DNA of 64,000 nucleotides from Saccharopolyspora galaxeae. Lineage in GTDB: Bacteria; Actinomycetota; Actinomycetes; Mycobacteriales; Pseudonocardiaceae. The notes below the pieces were generated by a model, which was not told the DNA's origin, made no database searches, and worked only from the letters and a program-made list of their open reading frames with translations. Location of the stretch: positions 186,001 to 250,000 of the forward strand of contig NZ_JADDUE010000011.1 of the NCBI RefSeq assembly GCF_016526145.1. The letters are read 5' to 3'. The position numbers were made by a program, and so were the translations under genes. This document shows, one piece after another, positions 16,243 through 23,952 of the stretch (position 1 is the stretch's first letter; every line of letters starts with the position of its first letter).

Positions 16243-17490
16243 TTACCCGGCGTGCCCGGTCGGCCGCGGCGAGTCACGAGCCGCGCGGGAGCCGGTGTTG
16301 ACCAATCCAGCGGCGACCGACCGCTCGCCCGTACCGGACGGGAGCGGACGACCGATCAGGGCGCGGAACTCGGGCGCGGGCACCGCAGGCGAGAACAGGA
16401 ACCCCTGGAACTTGTCGTAACCGAAACCGGCGAGCCGGTGCAGCTGCCCTGCGGTTTCCACCCCTTCGGCGACGCAGACGCTGCCGCGGGCGCGGGCGAT
16501 GCTCAGCGCGGCACCGGCGATCGCGGTGTCCACCGGATCGTCCTCGACGCCGGAGACGAACTTGCGGTCGAGCTTGATGGCCTGCACGGGCAGGTCCTTG
16601 AGCCGCTCCAGCGAGGAGTAGCCGGTGCCGAAGTCGTCCACCGCGAACCGCACCCCGCGTTCGACCAGGCCGGTGATGGCGCCATGGGTGGCCGGGGCGA
16701 GGTCGAGCAGATCGGTCTCGGTGATCTCCAGGATCAGGCGGTCCCACGGCAGGCCGCAAGCGGCGACGATCTCGGCGAGCAGCTCGTCGAACGCCGGGTC
16801 GTGCAGCAGCTGGCTGCCCAGGTTGATCGCGATCCCCACCGGGCGGTCCCCGCACGCAGGCCAGGCCGTGGCCTGCTGCAGCGCGGCGCGCAGCACCCAT
16901 TCGTCGAGTTCGGGCAGCAGACCGGCGTGCCGTGCGGCGGGCATGATGCTGCTGGGAAACAGCAGCCCGTGCTGCGGGTGCGGCCACCGCACCAGCGCTT
17001 CTGCACTGCTGACGTACCCCGCCCGGTCCACGACGGGCTGGTAGTGCACGGTGAGCTGGTCGTGCGCGATCGCCTCCCGGAGCTGCTGCTCCAACGAGGC
17101 GTGCGGCGCCGCGGGCTCGAACTGCCCGGTCCGCTGCTGCCGCTCACCGACATCGACGAACGTCGTCAGCCACACCCGCTCGCCGTTCTGCTGCGGAGAG
17201 GCGGCCGAACTGATGTCGCAGACCACTTGTTCCCCGTGCTTGCCGATCAGGCGGTGCAGGTGGCCCGCCCGGCCGCCGCAGTCGGCGAAGGAACCGTCCG
17301 GATCCTGCGGCGCGTGCAGGTCGGCCCAGGTCAGCTCGGTGATCTCGGCGCGGGTATAGCCCAGGATCGCGCACAGCGCGGCGTTGGCCTCCAGCACAGT
17401 CCCCCGCGCATCCAGCGCGGCCAGCGCCACCGGCAGGCTGTGGAACAGCTCGGCCGACTCCGCGGTGAATGCTGGCGGCTGCTGGTTCAC
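16243..17490 (-). CDS. PAS-EAL cyclic-di-GMP phosphodiesterase
   Basis: This cytoplasmic protein of about 415 residues has a PAS domain at residues 10-125 (FHSLPVALAALDARG, YTRAEITELTWADLH) and an EAL domain at about 150-395. The EAL metal and substrate residues are all present: SAEALVRW, INLGSQLL, ILEITETDL, VDDFGTGYSSLERL, IKLDRKFV, VAEGVET and FQGFLFSPA. It should hydrolyse c-di-GMP to pGpG. No GGDEF domain is attached. I chose the GTG at 17490 because GGGAG lies six bases upstream; longer starts add Cys/Arg-rich sequence unlike a protein. The PAS input could sense a ligand or redox state. It follows no operon. Confidence 0.87.
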   Translation of the reverse strand: MNQQPPAFTAESAELFHSLPVALAALDARGTVLEANAALCAILGYTRAEITELTWADLHAPQDPDGSFADCGGRAGHLHRLIGKHGEQVVCDISSAASPQQNGERVWLTTFVDVGERQQRTGQFEPAAPHASLEQQLREAIAHDQLTVHYQPVVDRAGYVSSAEALVRWPHPQHGLLFPSSIMPAARHAGLLPELDEWVLRAALQQATAWPACGDRPVGIAINLGSQLLHDPAFDELLAEIVAACGLPWDRLILEITETDLLDLAPATHGAITGLVERGVRFAVDDFGTGYSSLERLKDLPVQAIKLDRKFVSGVEDDPVDTAIAGAALSIARARGSVCVAEGVETAGQLHRLAGFGYDKFQGFLFSPAVPAPEFRALIGRPLPSGTGERSVAAGLVNTGSRAARDSPRPTGHAG

Positions 17491-17827
17491 GTGAGGCTCC
17501 CGGTTCGACCGATGCAGGCACCGCACCGGTGCCGTAGTCGCCATGTCGCTGTAGGTGCAGGTGACACACGTACCGCTTTCGGCGGACGCGCAACGCTCAC
17601 CGCCGATGCTACCGGCGCAGTATGAAGGCCGACCGTTGCACGGCAAACGTGCACCGGCACGACGCCCGCGGCTTACCAGGATCGTTTCCACTCCGCGGAT
17701 TCGCACGCTCTGGCCAGCGTCGACGAGCCGTCCGGCTTGCCACCGCGCCGCGTGCACGCAGCGAGCACGCCGCCGTCTCCTATAGTCGGCGGCGGCATTC
17801 CCGATCATCGCAGCTTGGAGGCAAGGT
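17491..17827. other. Intergenic stretch without gene
   Basis: These 337 bases separate the divergent PAS-EAL and NmrA-like genes and must hold both promoters. I see a GGAGG ribosome site for the plus-strand gene at its right end and a CTATAGT that could be a -10 element about 40 bases before that. No credible small ORF or RNA gene is visible. Confidence 0.5.
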
Positions 17828-18709
17828 TTGGCCATCGCAGCGAAGGACCGCGGCACCGTGGCGGTCACCGGCGCGACAGGCGCGCTCGGCAGCCGGATCG
17901 CCGCACGGCTCGCCGACGGCGGGGTGCCGCAGCTGCTGATCGGGCGCGATCCGTCCCGGCTGCCCGAGCTGCCCTTCGCCGAGAAGCGCGGTCCGGCCGC
18001 CTACGACGACGCCGCGGCCATGCGCAGCGCGCTCGACGGCGCCTCCACGCTCGTGCTGATCTCCTCGCACCCGACCGGCAAGCGGCTGGAGGAACACGCC
18101 TCCGCCGTGCAGGCCGGGATGGACGTCGGCGTCGGCCGGGTGCTGTACGTGTCGCTGATCGGAGCGGCGGCAACGGCGACCTACCGCAACGCCCGCGACC
18201 ACTGGCTGACCGAGCAGTACCTGGCGGGTGCGGGAGTCCGGCACACCGTCTTCCGCGCCGGTTTCTACGCCTCCACCCCTGCCGCGCTGGCCGACGAGGA
18301 GTTCACGATCCGCGGTCCCGGCGGCGACGGCAGGGTCGCGTTCACCACCCACGACGACATCGCCGCGACGATCACCGGCGTGGCCACCGACGAGAGCACC
18401 GAGCACGACGGCGCCGTCCTGGAGGTCACCGGCCCCGAGTCGCTCACCCTCGCCGAAGCCGTCCCGCAGATCGCCGAGGCCACCGGCAAGCCCTACCGGT
18501 ACGAGCCGGAGACCTTGCCGGAGGCGTTCGCGCGGCGGTGGCGGCTGGGCATCAGCGGCACCCAGATCGAGGCGTGGATCTCCTGGTACCAGGCCATCGC
18601 CGGGGGCGAGCTGGACAAGGTGACCGACGTCGTGCCCCGCATCACCGGCTCGCCTGCCACGCCCATCCGCGAAGCGGGGTGGTGGCCCGCGCCGAAGACG
18701 GCGCGCTGA
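17828..18709 (+). CDS. NmrA-like NAD(P)-binding SDR (atypical)
   Basis: This 293-residue Rossmann protein has the nucleotide motif VAVTGATGALGSRIAARLAD at residues 11-30, LLIGRDPSRL for the NADP ribose-phosphate site, and LYVSLIGAAATATYRNARDH, in which the usual SDR Tyr-Lys pair is replaced by an atypical pattern. HTVFRAGFYASTP and DIAATITGVATDE are typical of the NmrA/quinone-reductase 2-like branch. Members sense redox state or reduce quinones and isoflavonoids. The start is a TTG with GGAGG upstream. The gene stands alone; substrate unknown. Confidence 0.85.
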   Translation: MAIAAKDRGTVAVTGATGALGSRIAARLADGGVPQLLIGRDPSRLPELPFAEKRGPAAYDDAAAMRSALDGASTLVLISSHPTGKRLEEHASAVQAGMDVGVGRVLYVSLIGAAATATYRNARDHWLTEQYLAGAGVRHTVFRAGFYASTPAALADEEFTIRGPGGDGRVAFTTHDDIAATITGVATDESTEHDGAVLEVTGPESLTLAEAVPQIAEATGKPYRYEPETLPEAFARRWRLGISGTQIEAWISWYQAIAGGELDKVTDVVPRITGSPATPIREAGWWPAPKTAR

Positions 18710-18738
18710 TCCGCAGGACCCCGGTCGTGATCGGCGGG

Positions 18739-18912
18739 CTACTCGCCTTCGGCTGCGGTGTCCGCGTGCGGGCGCCGGTCCGGATCAACGGCCGGGCGAG
18801 CCGGTTGCTTGTCGCCGGTATCCGAGTCCGGTGTGGCGAGCACCTCCGGTTGCCGGATCCCTTCGGCCGGGTCCGAGTTGTGCTCTCGCGGTGGCTGGTT
18901 CATCCGTGTCAT
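18739..18912 (-). CDS. Small hydrophilic protein, 57 aa
   Basis: An ATG at 18910-18912 is preceded by GGGAGG with six bases of spacing, and the frame runs 57 codons to TAG. The product begins MTRMNQPPREHNSDPAEG and is nearly all polar, rich in Pro, Asp and Glu, with no hydrophobic segment, so it is probably disordered. The strong ribosome site is the main argument for a real gene. It lies between the NmrA-like gene and a DsbA-fold gene and would be transcribed after the latter, about 65 bases on. Function unknown. Confidence 0.55.
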   Translation of the reverse strand: MTRMNQPPREHNSDPAEGIRQPEVLATPDSDTGDKQPARPAVDPDRRPHADTAAEGE

Positions 18913-18978
18913 GACGTGCCTCCCCGAGTCGGCTCACTCGGCGGATGCCCCCGCTCGGCGACCCGAAAACCGCGCGGC

Positions 18979-19683
18979 TCACCGCACCTGGGTGCCGGTC
19001 CGGGCGAGCTTCGCGGTCAACGTGGTGTCCGGGAAGCTGCGCAGGTTCCGCTTGAGCTCGGCGAAACCGGGCCAGGTGGCGAGCGTTTCCACCGCAGCCC
19101 ACAGGCGCAGCGCATCCGTCCCTGCGGGCGGCGAGTCGACGACCGGCCCGAACAGCGCCGGGCCGTCGGGCGGCGCGAAGGACAAGATCGGAGTGCCCAC
19201 TCCGCCCCCGCAACGGTCCACGCCTTCGAACGTCTCGGCCCGCAGGTCCGCGTCGCGGCCCGCGTCGTCGGCCGCCTCGGCGAGGTCCGCGGGCAGTCCG
19301 GCCCGTTCGAGCGCCGGGCGCAGATCGCGGTGGCGGGCCATCTCCTGCATGACCGCGTCGAAGTCGTCGCCCTGCGGTGCCTCGGAATCCCAAACCAGTT
19401 CGCCGAGCGCGGTGTAGAGATCACCGACGCGTTCCGGGCCCGCGCGCTCGCGGGCGGCGTGCACCACCCGCAGCATTTCCAGTCCGCGCACGTGGCTGTC
19501 CGGGTACGCGGGTGAGGCCTGCTTGCGCTGTTCGTAGCTGATGTCCTCGTTGAGGATCGCCAGCGACAGCGGACGCCAGCGCACTGCGAGCGTCCGCTGC
19601 CGCTGCACCTCCACCACCCAGCGCGAGGTCACCCAGCAGAACGGGCAAAGCGGGTCGAAGAAGAACTCGAGATCTGCACTCAC
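18979..19683 (-). CDS. DsbA-fold mycothiol-dependent nitroreductase (Rv2466c-like)
   Basis: This 234-residue protein starts with LEFFFDPLCPFCWVTSRWVV, the C-x-x-C active site of the DsbA/2-hydroxychromene isomerase fold. The following LAVRWRPLSLAILNED, GDLYTALGELVW and GVGTPILSFAPPDG stretches resemble mycobacterial Rv2466c, a mycothiol-dependent nitroreductase that activates nitro prodrugs and protects from oxidative stress. The dipeptide between the cysteines is PF here and PW in Rv2466c. It probably acts in the cytoplasm with mycothiol and mycoredoxin. The small hydrophilic gene follows on the same strand. The match is from memory of Rv2466c, so moderately strong. Confidence 0.82.
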   Translation of the reverse strand: MSADLEFFFDPLCPFCWVTSRWVVEVQRQRTLAVRWRPLSLAILNEDISYEQRKQASPAYPDSHVRGLEMLRVVHAARERAGPERVGDLYTALGELVWDSEAPQGDDFDAVMQEMARHRDLRPALERAGLPADLAEAADDAGRDADLRAETFEGVDRCGGGVGTPILSFAPPDGPALFGPVVDSPPAGTDALRLWAAVETLATWPGFAELKRNLRSFPDTTLTAKLARTGTQVR

Positions 19684-19786
19684 ACCGACCGGCTACCCAC
19701 TGCCCCGGGCCGTGCACACGCACCGCTGCGGCAACCAGAACCCGGCCGCTACGAGCGAATTTCGCCGTCGCGGCCCGCGGTTCGGG

Positions 19787-20002
19787 TCAAGCGACCGGTT
19801 GTCGTTCCGGCTCGCCCTCCCGCGCGGGCTGCTCGGCCGCGCGCGGTTCTCGCACGTCTTCATCGGAAACCGGGTCGCCCCGACCGCGATCATCGAGGAC
19901 GCGTTCGGACTCGCGCATCGTCCGGTTCGAGCGCGACGCCAGCCACGAGATCAGCAAGCACATGGCCAGCGCCAGCGCGGGCACAAGCCACTGGAAGAGC
20001 AT
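19787..20002 (-). CDS. Small single-pass membrane protein, 71 aa
   Basis: The first 24 residues form a membrane helix (MLFQWLVPALALAMCLLISW), followed by a polar, charged C-terminal tail with RTMRESERVLDDRGRG. This hydrophobic-then-charged layout is typical of real small membrane proteins and unlikely in a shadow frame. The ribosome site is weak. It lies in the gap between the DsbA-fold gene and the TetR gene. No family or function is recognised. Confidence 0.5.
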   Translation of the reverse strand: MLFQWLVPALALAMCLLISWLASRSNRTMRESERVLDDRGRGDPVSDEDVREPRAAEQPAREGEPERQPVA

Positions 20003-20208
20003 TTCGCGCTCGCACTTTCAGGCGGGAATCAATTCGCAACACCGGCCGCTCACTGCTGCACCACCCAGGTCACGGCTGAAGCTTCGCAAAACCGCTGGAG
20101 CGAGCCGATGATCTGCTCGCCAGTGCCGCCGGCCGCGGGGCAACACCGCACCGCGCCCGTGCATTCCCGGCGATCCATCCGCCGGGATCGGCCGCCGGTC
20201 GATCATCC

Positions 20209-20886
20209 TCAGTGGACGGAATTCGCGCGGACCCCGGCCGCGGCCAACGCCCGCCGCCCCGAACGCGCGGCCCGTTCCGGATCGTCGCCGAGTCCGACGA
20301 GCAGGTTGAACGCCATCGGCATGAACACCTGCTCCGGTCCGTCGAACTGATCGAAGTGCCCGGACAGCTCGAGCGTGACGTAACCGTGCAGCAGACTCCA
20401 GAGCTGCGCGGCGACGTGGGCGGGTTCGGCTTCCCGGATGCGGCCGCTGCGGACCGTCCGTTCCGTCGCGGCGACGAGGTGCCCGTAGGCGCGCTGCGAC
20501 ACGCTCGGCTCGTCCGCCCCCGGCTGCTCGTGTTCTTCCGGCCGATGACCGCCGGGGGCCGACAGCCCGAACATCACGTCGTAGAGGTGCGGGTTCTCGC
20601 GAGCCACGTCGCGGTAGGCCAGCGCCAGCCTGCCGAGGTCCACTACCGGATCGTCGGTGGCGGCGACCTCCGCAAGCCGCGCATCCAGCCGCCGGAACCC
20701 TTCCTCGATCACCGTGCTGAGCAGCTGAGGCATGCCGCCGAAGTAGTGGTAGACCGCCATCGTCGACGCGCCGACCTCGCGCGCCAACCGGCGGGCCTGC
20801 AACGCCGCCGGGCCCTCCGCGGCCAGCAGCGCCACCGCGGCCTGCACGAGCCGATCACGCATTCCGGCCGAACCTGTCGTGCTCAC
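20209..20886 (-). CDS. TetR-family repressor
   Basis: This regulator of about 225 residues has a TetR helix-turn-helix at residues 10-55 (RDRLVQAAVALLAAEGPAAL, RLAREVGASTMAVYHYF) and a C-terminal ligand domain of the TetR_C_33-like type (DVARENPHLYDVMFGL). The GTG at 20886 sits nine bases after GGGAGG and is preferred over a TTG that directly abuts it. The gene is divergent from the carotenoid oxygenase. The gap holds two copies of TAAC-N3-GTTA, so it very likely represses both itself and the oxygenase. The inducer is unknown; an apocarotenoid is a reasonable guess. Confidence 0.9.
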   Translation of the reverse strand: MSTTGSAGMRDRLVQAAVALLAAEGPAALQARRLAREVGASTMAVYHYFGGMPQLLSTVIEEGFRRLDARLAEVAATDDPVVDLGRLALAYRDVARENPHLYDVMFGLSAPGGHRPEEHEQPGADEPSVSQRAYGHLVAATERTVRSGRIREAEPAHVAAQLWSLLHGYVTLELSGHFDQFDGPEQVFMPMAFNLLVGLGDDPERAARSGRRALAAAGVRANSVH

Positions 20887-20902
20887 CCTTGGCAACCTCC
20901 CA

Positions 20903-20913
20903 TAACGTCGTTA
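20903..20913. promoter_or_regulatory. TetR operator copy 1 (TAACGTCGTTA)
   Basis: An 11-base palindrome, TAAC-GTC-GTTA, lies 16 bases upstream of the tetR GTG. The same TAAC-N3-GTTA core recurs 22 bases away. It overlaps the region where the tetR promoter must lie. Confidence 0.65.
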
Positions 20914-20922
20914 CATTAATCC

Positions 20923-20937
20923 TATAACCGCGTTATA
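20923..20937. promoter_or_regulatory. TetR operator copy 2 (TATAACCGCGTTATA)
   Basis: A 15-base palindrome with 6-base arms TATAAC/GTTATA around CGC shares TAAC-N3-GTTA with the first copy. It lies 19 bases before the oxygenase ATG. Two copies about two helical turns apart suggest two dimers binding side by side. Confidence 0.65.
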
Positions 20938-20956
20938 GCCAGCAGGGGGATGCGCC

Positions 20957-22411
20957 ATGAGCAGCAACGACTACCTCAACGGCAGCTTCGCTCCGGTCGA
21001 GGACGAGCGGACGCTGACCGAGCCGGCCGTCACCGGCTCGATCCCGCAACACCTCGACGGGCGGTATCTGCGCAACGGCCCCAATCCGATGCGGGAAGTC
21101 GATCCGGCCGCGTACCACTGGTTCATGGGCGACGGGATGGTGCACGGAATCCGGCTCCGGGAAGGCCGCGCGGAGTGGTACCGCAACCGCTGGGTCCGCT
21201 CTCCCGACGTGGCGGCAGCGCTCGGAGAACCCCGCCGCAACGGCCGGAGCCGCCGAGCCGGACTCCCCAGCCTCGGTGCCAACACCAACGTGATCGGCCA
21301 CGCAGGCCGCACCCTGGCGCTGATCGAGGGCGGCGTGGCCAACTACGAGCTCACCGACACGCTGGACACCGTCGGTCCGTGCGACTTCGACGGCACCCTG
21401 CCCGGCGGCTACACCGCGCACCCCAAGCGGGATCCGGACACCGGGGAGCTGCACGCCGTCTCGTACTTCTTCGGCCGCGGCAACACCGTGCAGTACTCCG
21501 TGATCGGCACCGACGGCCGGTGCAGGCGCGCGGTGGACATCGAGGTGACCGGTTCGCCGATGATGCACGACTTCTCGCTGACCCGGGACCACGTGGTGTT
21601 CTACGACCTGCCGGTCACCTTCGACGTGGAGCGGGTCGCGCGGGCCACCGTGCCACCGCTGTTGCGCACCCCGGCGAAACTGGTCCTCTCGGCGGTGATC
21701 GGCAGAGTCCGGGTGCCCGACCCGATCGCGGCGATGGCAGCAGGCCGGTTCGGCGCCAACACCGGTCTCCCGTACCGCTGGAACCGCCGCTACCCGGCAC
21801 GGATCGGGGTCATGCCGCGCGATGGCGGCAACGCCGACGTGCGCTGGTTCGAGGTCGAGCCCTGCTACGTCTTCCACCCGATGAACGCCTACGACGACGG
21901 CGCGACCGTCGTGCTCGACGTGGTGCGCCACCCGAAGATGTTCGACACCGACCTGCACGGCCCGAACGAGGGAACCCCCACGCTGGACCGCTGGACCGTC
22001 GACCTCGCCGCGGGCCGGGTGCGCGAGGAACGGCTCGACGATCGGGCGCAGGAGTTCCCGCGGGTCGACGAGCGCCGCGTCGGACGGGCGCACCGGTACG
22101 GCTACGCACCGGAGGTCGGCCGGGGCCTGGAGCAGGGCGGTGCACTGCTCAAGCACGACCTGCAGCAGGGCCGGACCACCGAACGGCGGTTCGGGGCGGG
22201 CGTCGAAGTCGGTGAGTTCGTCTTCGAGCCCAGCTCCCCGGACGCAGCTGAGGACGACGGCGTGCTCATGGGCTTCGCCTACGACAGAGCTGCGGCCCGC
22301 AGCGACCTGATGATCCTCGACGCGGCGAGCTTGGAGACCGTTGCCGCCGTGCACCTGCCCGTCCGGGTTCCGAACGGGTTCCACGGCAACTGGGTGCCCA
22401 CTGGCGCGTGA
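20957..22411 (+). CDS. Carotenoid cleavage oxygenase
   Basis: This 484-residue beta-propeller dioxygenase of the RPE65/CCD family begins NGSFAPVEDERTL then GSIPQHLDGRYLRNGPNPM. The four iron-binding His are recognisable in YTAHPKRD, MMHDFSLTRDHVV, YVFHPMNAYDDG and the C-terminal GFHGNWVP; the Glu of the second shell lies in the WFEVEPCY segment. It splits a double bond of a carotenoid, apocarotenoid or stilbene using O2. The ATG follows a GGGGG-type site. It is divergent from the TetR gene and under the two TAAC-N3-GTTA operators. No carotenoid biosynthesis gene is nearby, so the substrate is open. Confidence 0.92.
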   Translation: MSSNDYLNGSFAPVEDERTLTEPAVTGSIPQHLDGRYLRNGPNPMREVDPAAYHWFMGDGMVHGIRLREGRAEWYRNRWVRSPDVAAALGEPRRNGRSRRAGLPSLGANTNVIGHAGRTLALIEGGVANYELTDTLDTVGPCDFDGTLPGGYTAHPKRDPDTGELHAVSYFFGRGNTVQYSVIGTDGRCRRAVDIEVTGSPMMHDFSLTRDHVVFYDLPVTFDVERVARATVPPLLRTPAKLVLSAVIGRVRVPDPIAAMAAGRFGANTGLPYRWNRRYPARIGVMPRDGGNADVRWFEVEPCYVFHPMNAYDDGATVVLDVVRHPKMFDTDLHGPNEGTPTLDRWTVDLAAGRVREERLDDRAQEFPRVDERRVGRAHRYGYAPEVGRGLEQGGALLKHDLQQGRTTERRFGAGVEVGEFVFEPSSPDAAEDDGVLMGFAYDRAAARSDLMILDAASLETVAAVHLPVRVPNGFHGNWVPTGA

Positions 22412-22526
22412 TCGTCGCCCGCTGCGCCGGGCGATCGGCCGATCTGGTCAGCTGGACACCGGAGTTCATGGGCACCGTGCCGCTGGGCCCGGGTGTTCTG
22501 GTGCAGTGCGACCTCGGAGGTGGCGA

Positions 22527-23690
22527 GTGGACAGCGACGCAGCGGCGTTGGCGGAACGCGCGGAGACCGCGCTCCCCGATGTGCTGGCCGACCTGCGCCG
22601 GTTGGTCGAAACCGAAACGCCGAGCCACGACAAGCAGGCGCTGGACGCGGGGCTCGCGGACCTCGAAAGCTGGCTCGCCGAACGCCTCGGTGAGCCGGGT
22701 TCCCGGCAACGCCACGACGGCGGCTCCTACGGCGACATCCTGGACACCACCTTCCCCGGCACCACCGGTGGCACCGTGCTGCTGCTGTGCCACTACGACA
22801 CGGTCTGGCCGGTGGGCACGCTCGCCGAGTGGCCCTTCACCATCGAGGACGACCGGATCACCGCTCCCGGCTGCCTGGACATGAAGCTCGGCATCGTGCA
22901 CGGCGTCTGGGCGCTGCGGTTGCTGCGCGAACTGGACATCCCGCACCCCTCGGTGCGGTTGCTCTGCACGGGTGATGAGGAGATCGGCAGCCATGCCTCC
23001 CGCGAGTTCATCGAGCGGGCGTGCCGCGCATCCGACGCGACGCTGGTGCTCGAACCCAGCCGCGCGGGCAAGGTGAAGGTGCGCCGCAAGGGGCTCGGCC
23101 TGTTCGACCTGGTGGTGCGCGGCGTGGAGTCGCACGCGGGCCTGGATCCGGACGCCGGGGCCAGCGCCGTGCACGCGCTCGCCGAACTGATCCCGGCCGT
23201 CACCGCGCTCGCCGAGCCCGGCCGGGGAACCACTATCAACGTCGGAACGATCACCGGCGGAACCGGCCGCAACGTGGTGGCCGGGCGGGCGAGCTGCGAG
23301 ATCGACGTCCGGGTGCAGGACCCGGCCGAAATGCCGCGGATCGACGCAGGGCTCGCCGCGCTCGCGGTGTCCGACGAGCGGATCGGGGTCGAATTGCAGG
23401 GCGGCTGGAACAGGCCACCGATGAACCCCAACCCGGCCTCGGAGCGGTTGTTCGAGCTGGCCCGCGCCACTGCGGACGATCTCGGCCGCACGCTGGAAGG
23501 CACCTCGGTGGGCGGCGTGAGCGATGCGAACTTCGTGTCCGCGCTGGACTTCCCGGTGCTCGACGGGCTCGGCGCGGTCGGCGCGGGCCCGCACTCCCGC
23601 GACGAGCACGTGCTGCCGGGCGAGTCGCCGGCGCAGATCGCGCTGCTCGCGCACCTGATCGGCCGGCTGCACGAACGACGAGTGTTCTGA
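22527..23690 (+). CDS. M20-family metallopeptidase (carboxypeptidase G2-like)
   Basis: This zinc peptidase of about 387 residues has the first metal His and Asp in VLLLCHYDTVWPVGTLAEW, the bridging Asp in PGCLDMKLGIVHGVW, the catalytic Glu pair in LLCTGDEEIGSHAS, and a lid domain with VRGVESHAGLDPDAGASAVH. This is the glutamate carboxypeptidase/CPG2-like layout, which removes a C-terminal Glu-like residue from N-acyl amino acids. The GTG start has GGAGG six bases upstream. It follows the carotenoid oxygenase by 115 bases on the same strand and may share its transcript. Substrate unknown. Confidence 0.88.
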   Translation: MDSDAAALAERAETALPDVLADLRRLVETETPSHDKQALDAGLADLESWLAERLGEPGSRQRHDGGSYGDILDTTFPGTTGGTVLLLCHYDTVWPVGTLAEWPFTIEDDRITAPGCLDMKLGIVHGVWALRLLRELDIPHPSVRLLCTGDEEIGSHASREFIERACRASDATLVLEPSRAGKVKVRRKGLGLFDLVVRGVESHAGLDPDAGASAVHALAELIPAVTALAEPGRGTTINVGTITGGTGRNVVAGRASCEIDVRVQDPAEMPRIDAGLAALAVSDERIGVELQGGWNRPPMNPNPASERLFELARATADDLGRTLEGTSVGGVSDANFVSALDFPVLDGLGAVGAGPHSRDEHVLPGESPAQIALLAHLIGRLHERRVF

Positions 23691-23952
23691 CCGGCGTGCA
23701 CGCAGCGCCATCGCGCTCCCCCTGCACGTGCACGCCGGTCCCGGTCCAACCCCGGCACGTGGACGATGCCGGAGATTCCCCCAGTGGACCGCGCACCGCG
23801 AAGCGCTGAGCTCGCGGTGAGATGAACACTGGCAACCCGCGGTGACTGCTGGGTGACTCGACGGTGACTGCGGCGTTCTGCCAAGGTGTCCTGCGAGGTG
23901 AGGAGGCCGGAGCTCGCGGCGGCCCGGGGCTTGCGGTTGAGGATGTGCGGTT

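Noticed and set aside
20018-20206. 62-codon minus-strand frame between the small membrane gene and tetR
   Set aside because: No ribosome site and composition like random high-GC sequence.
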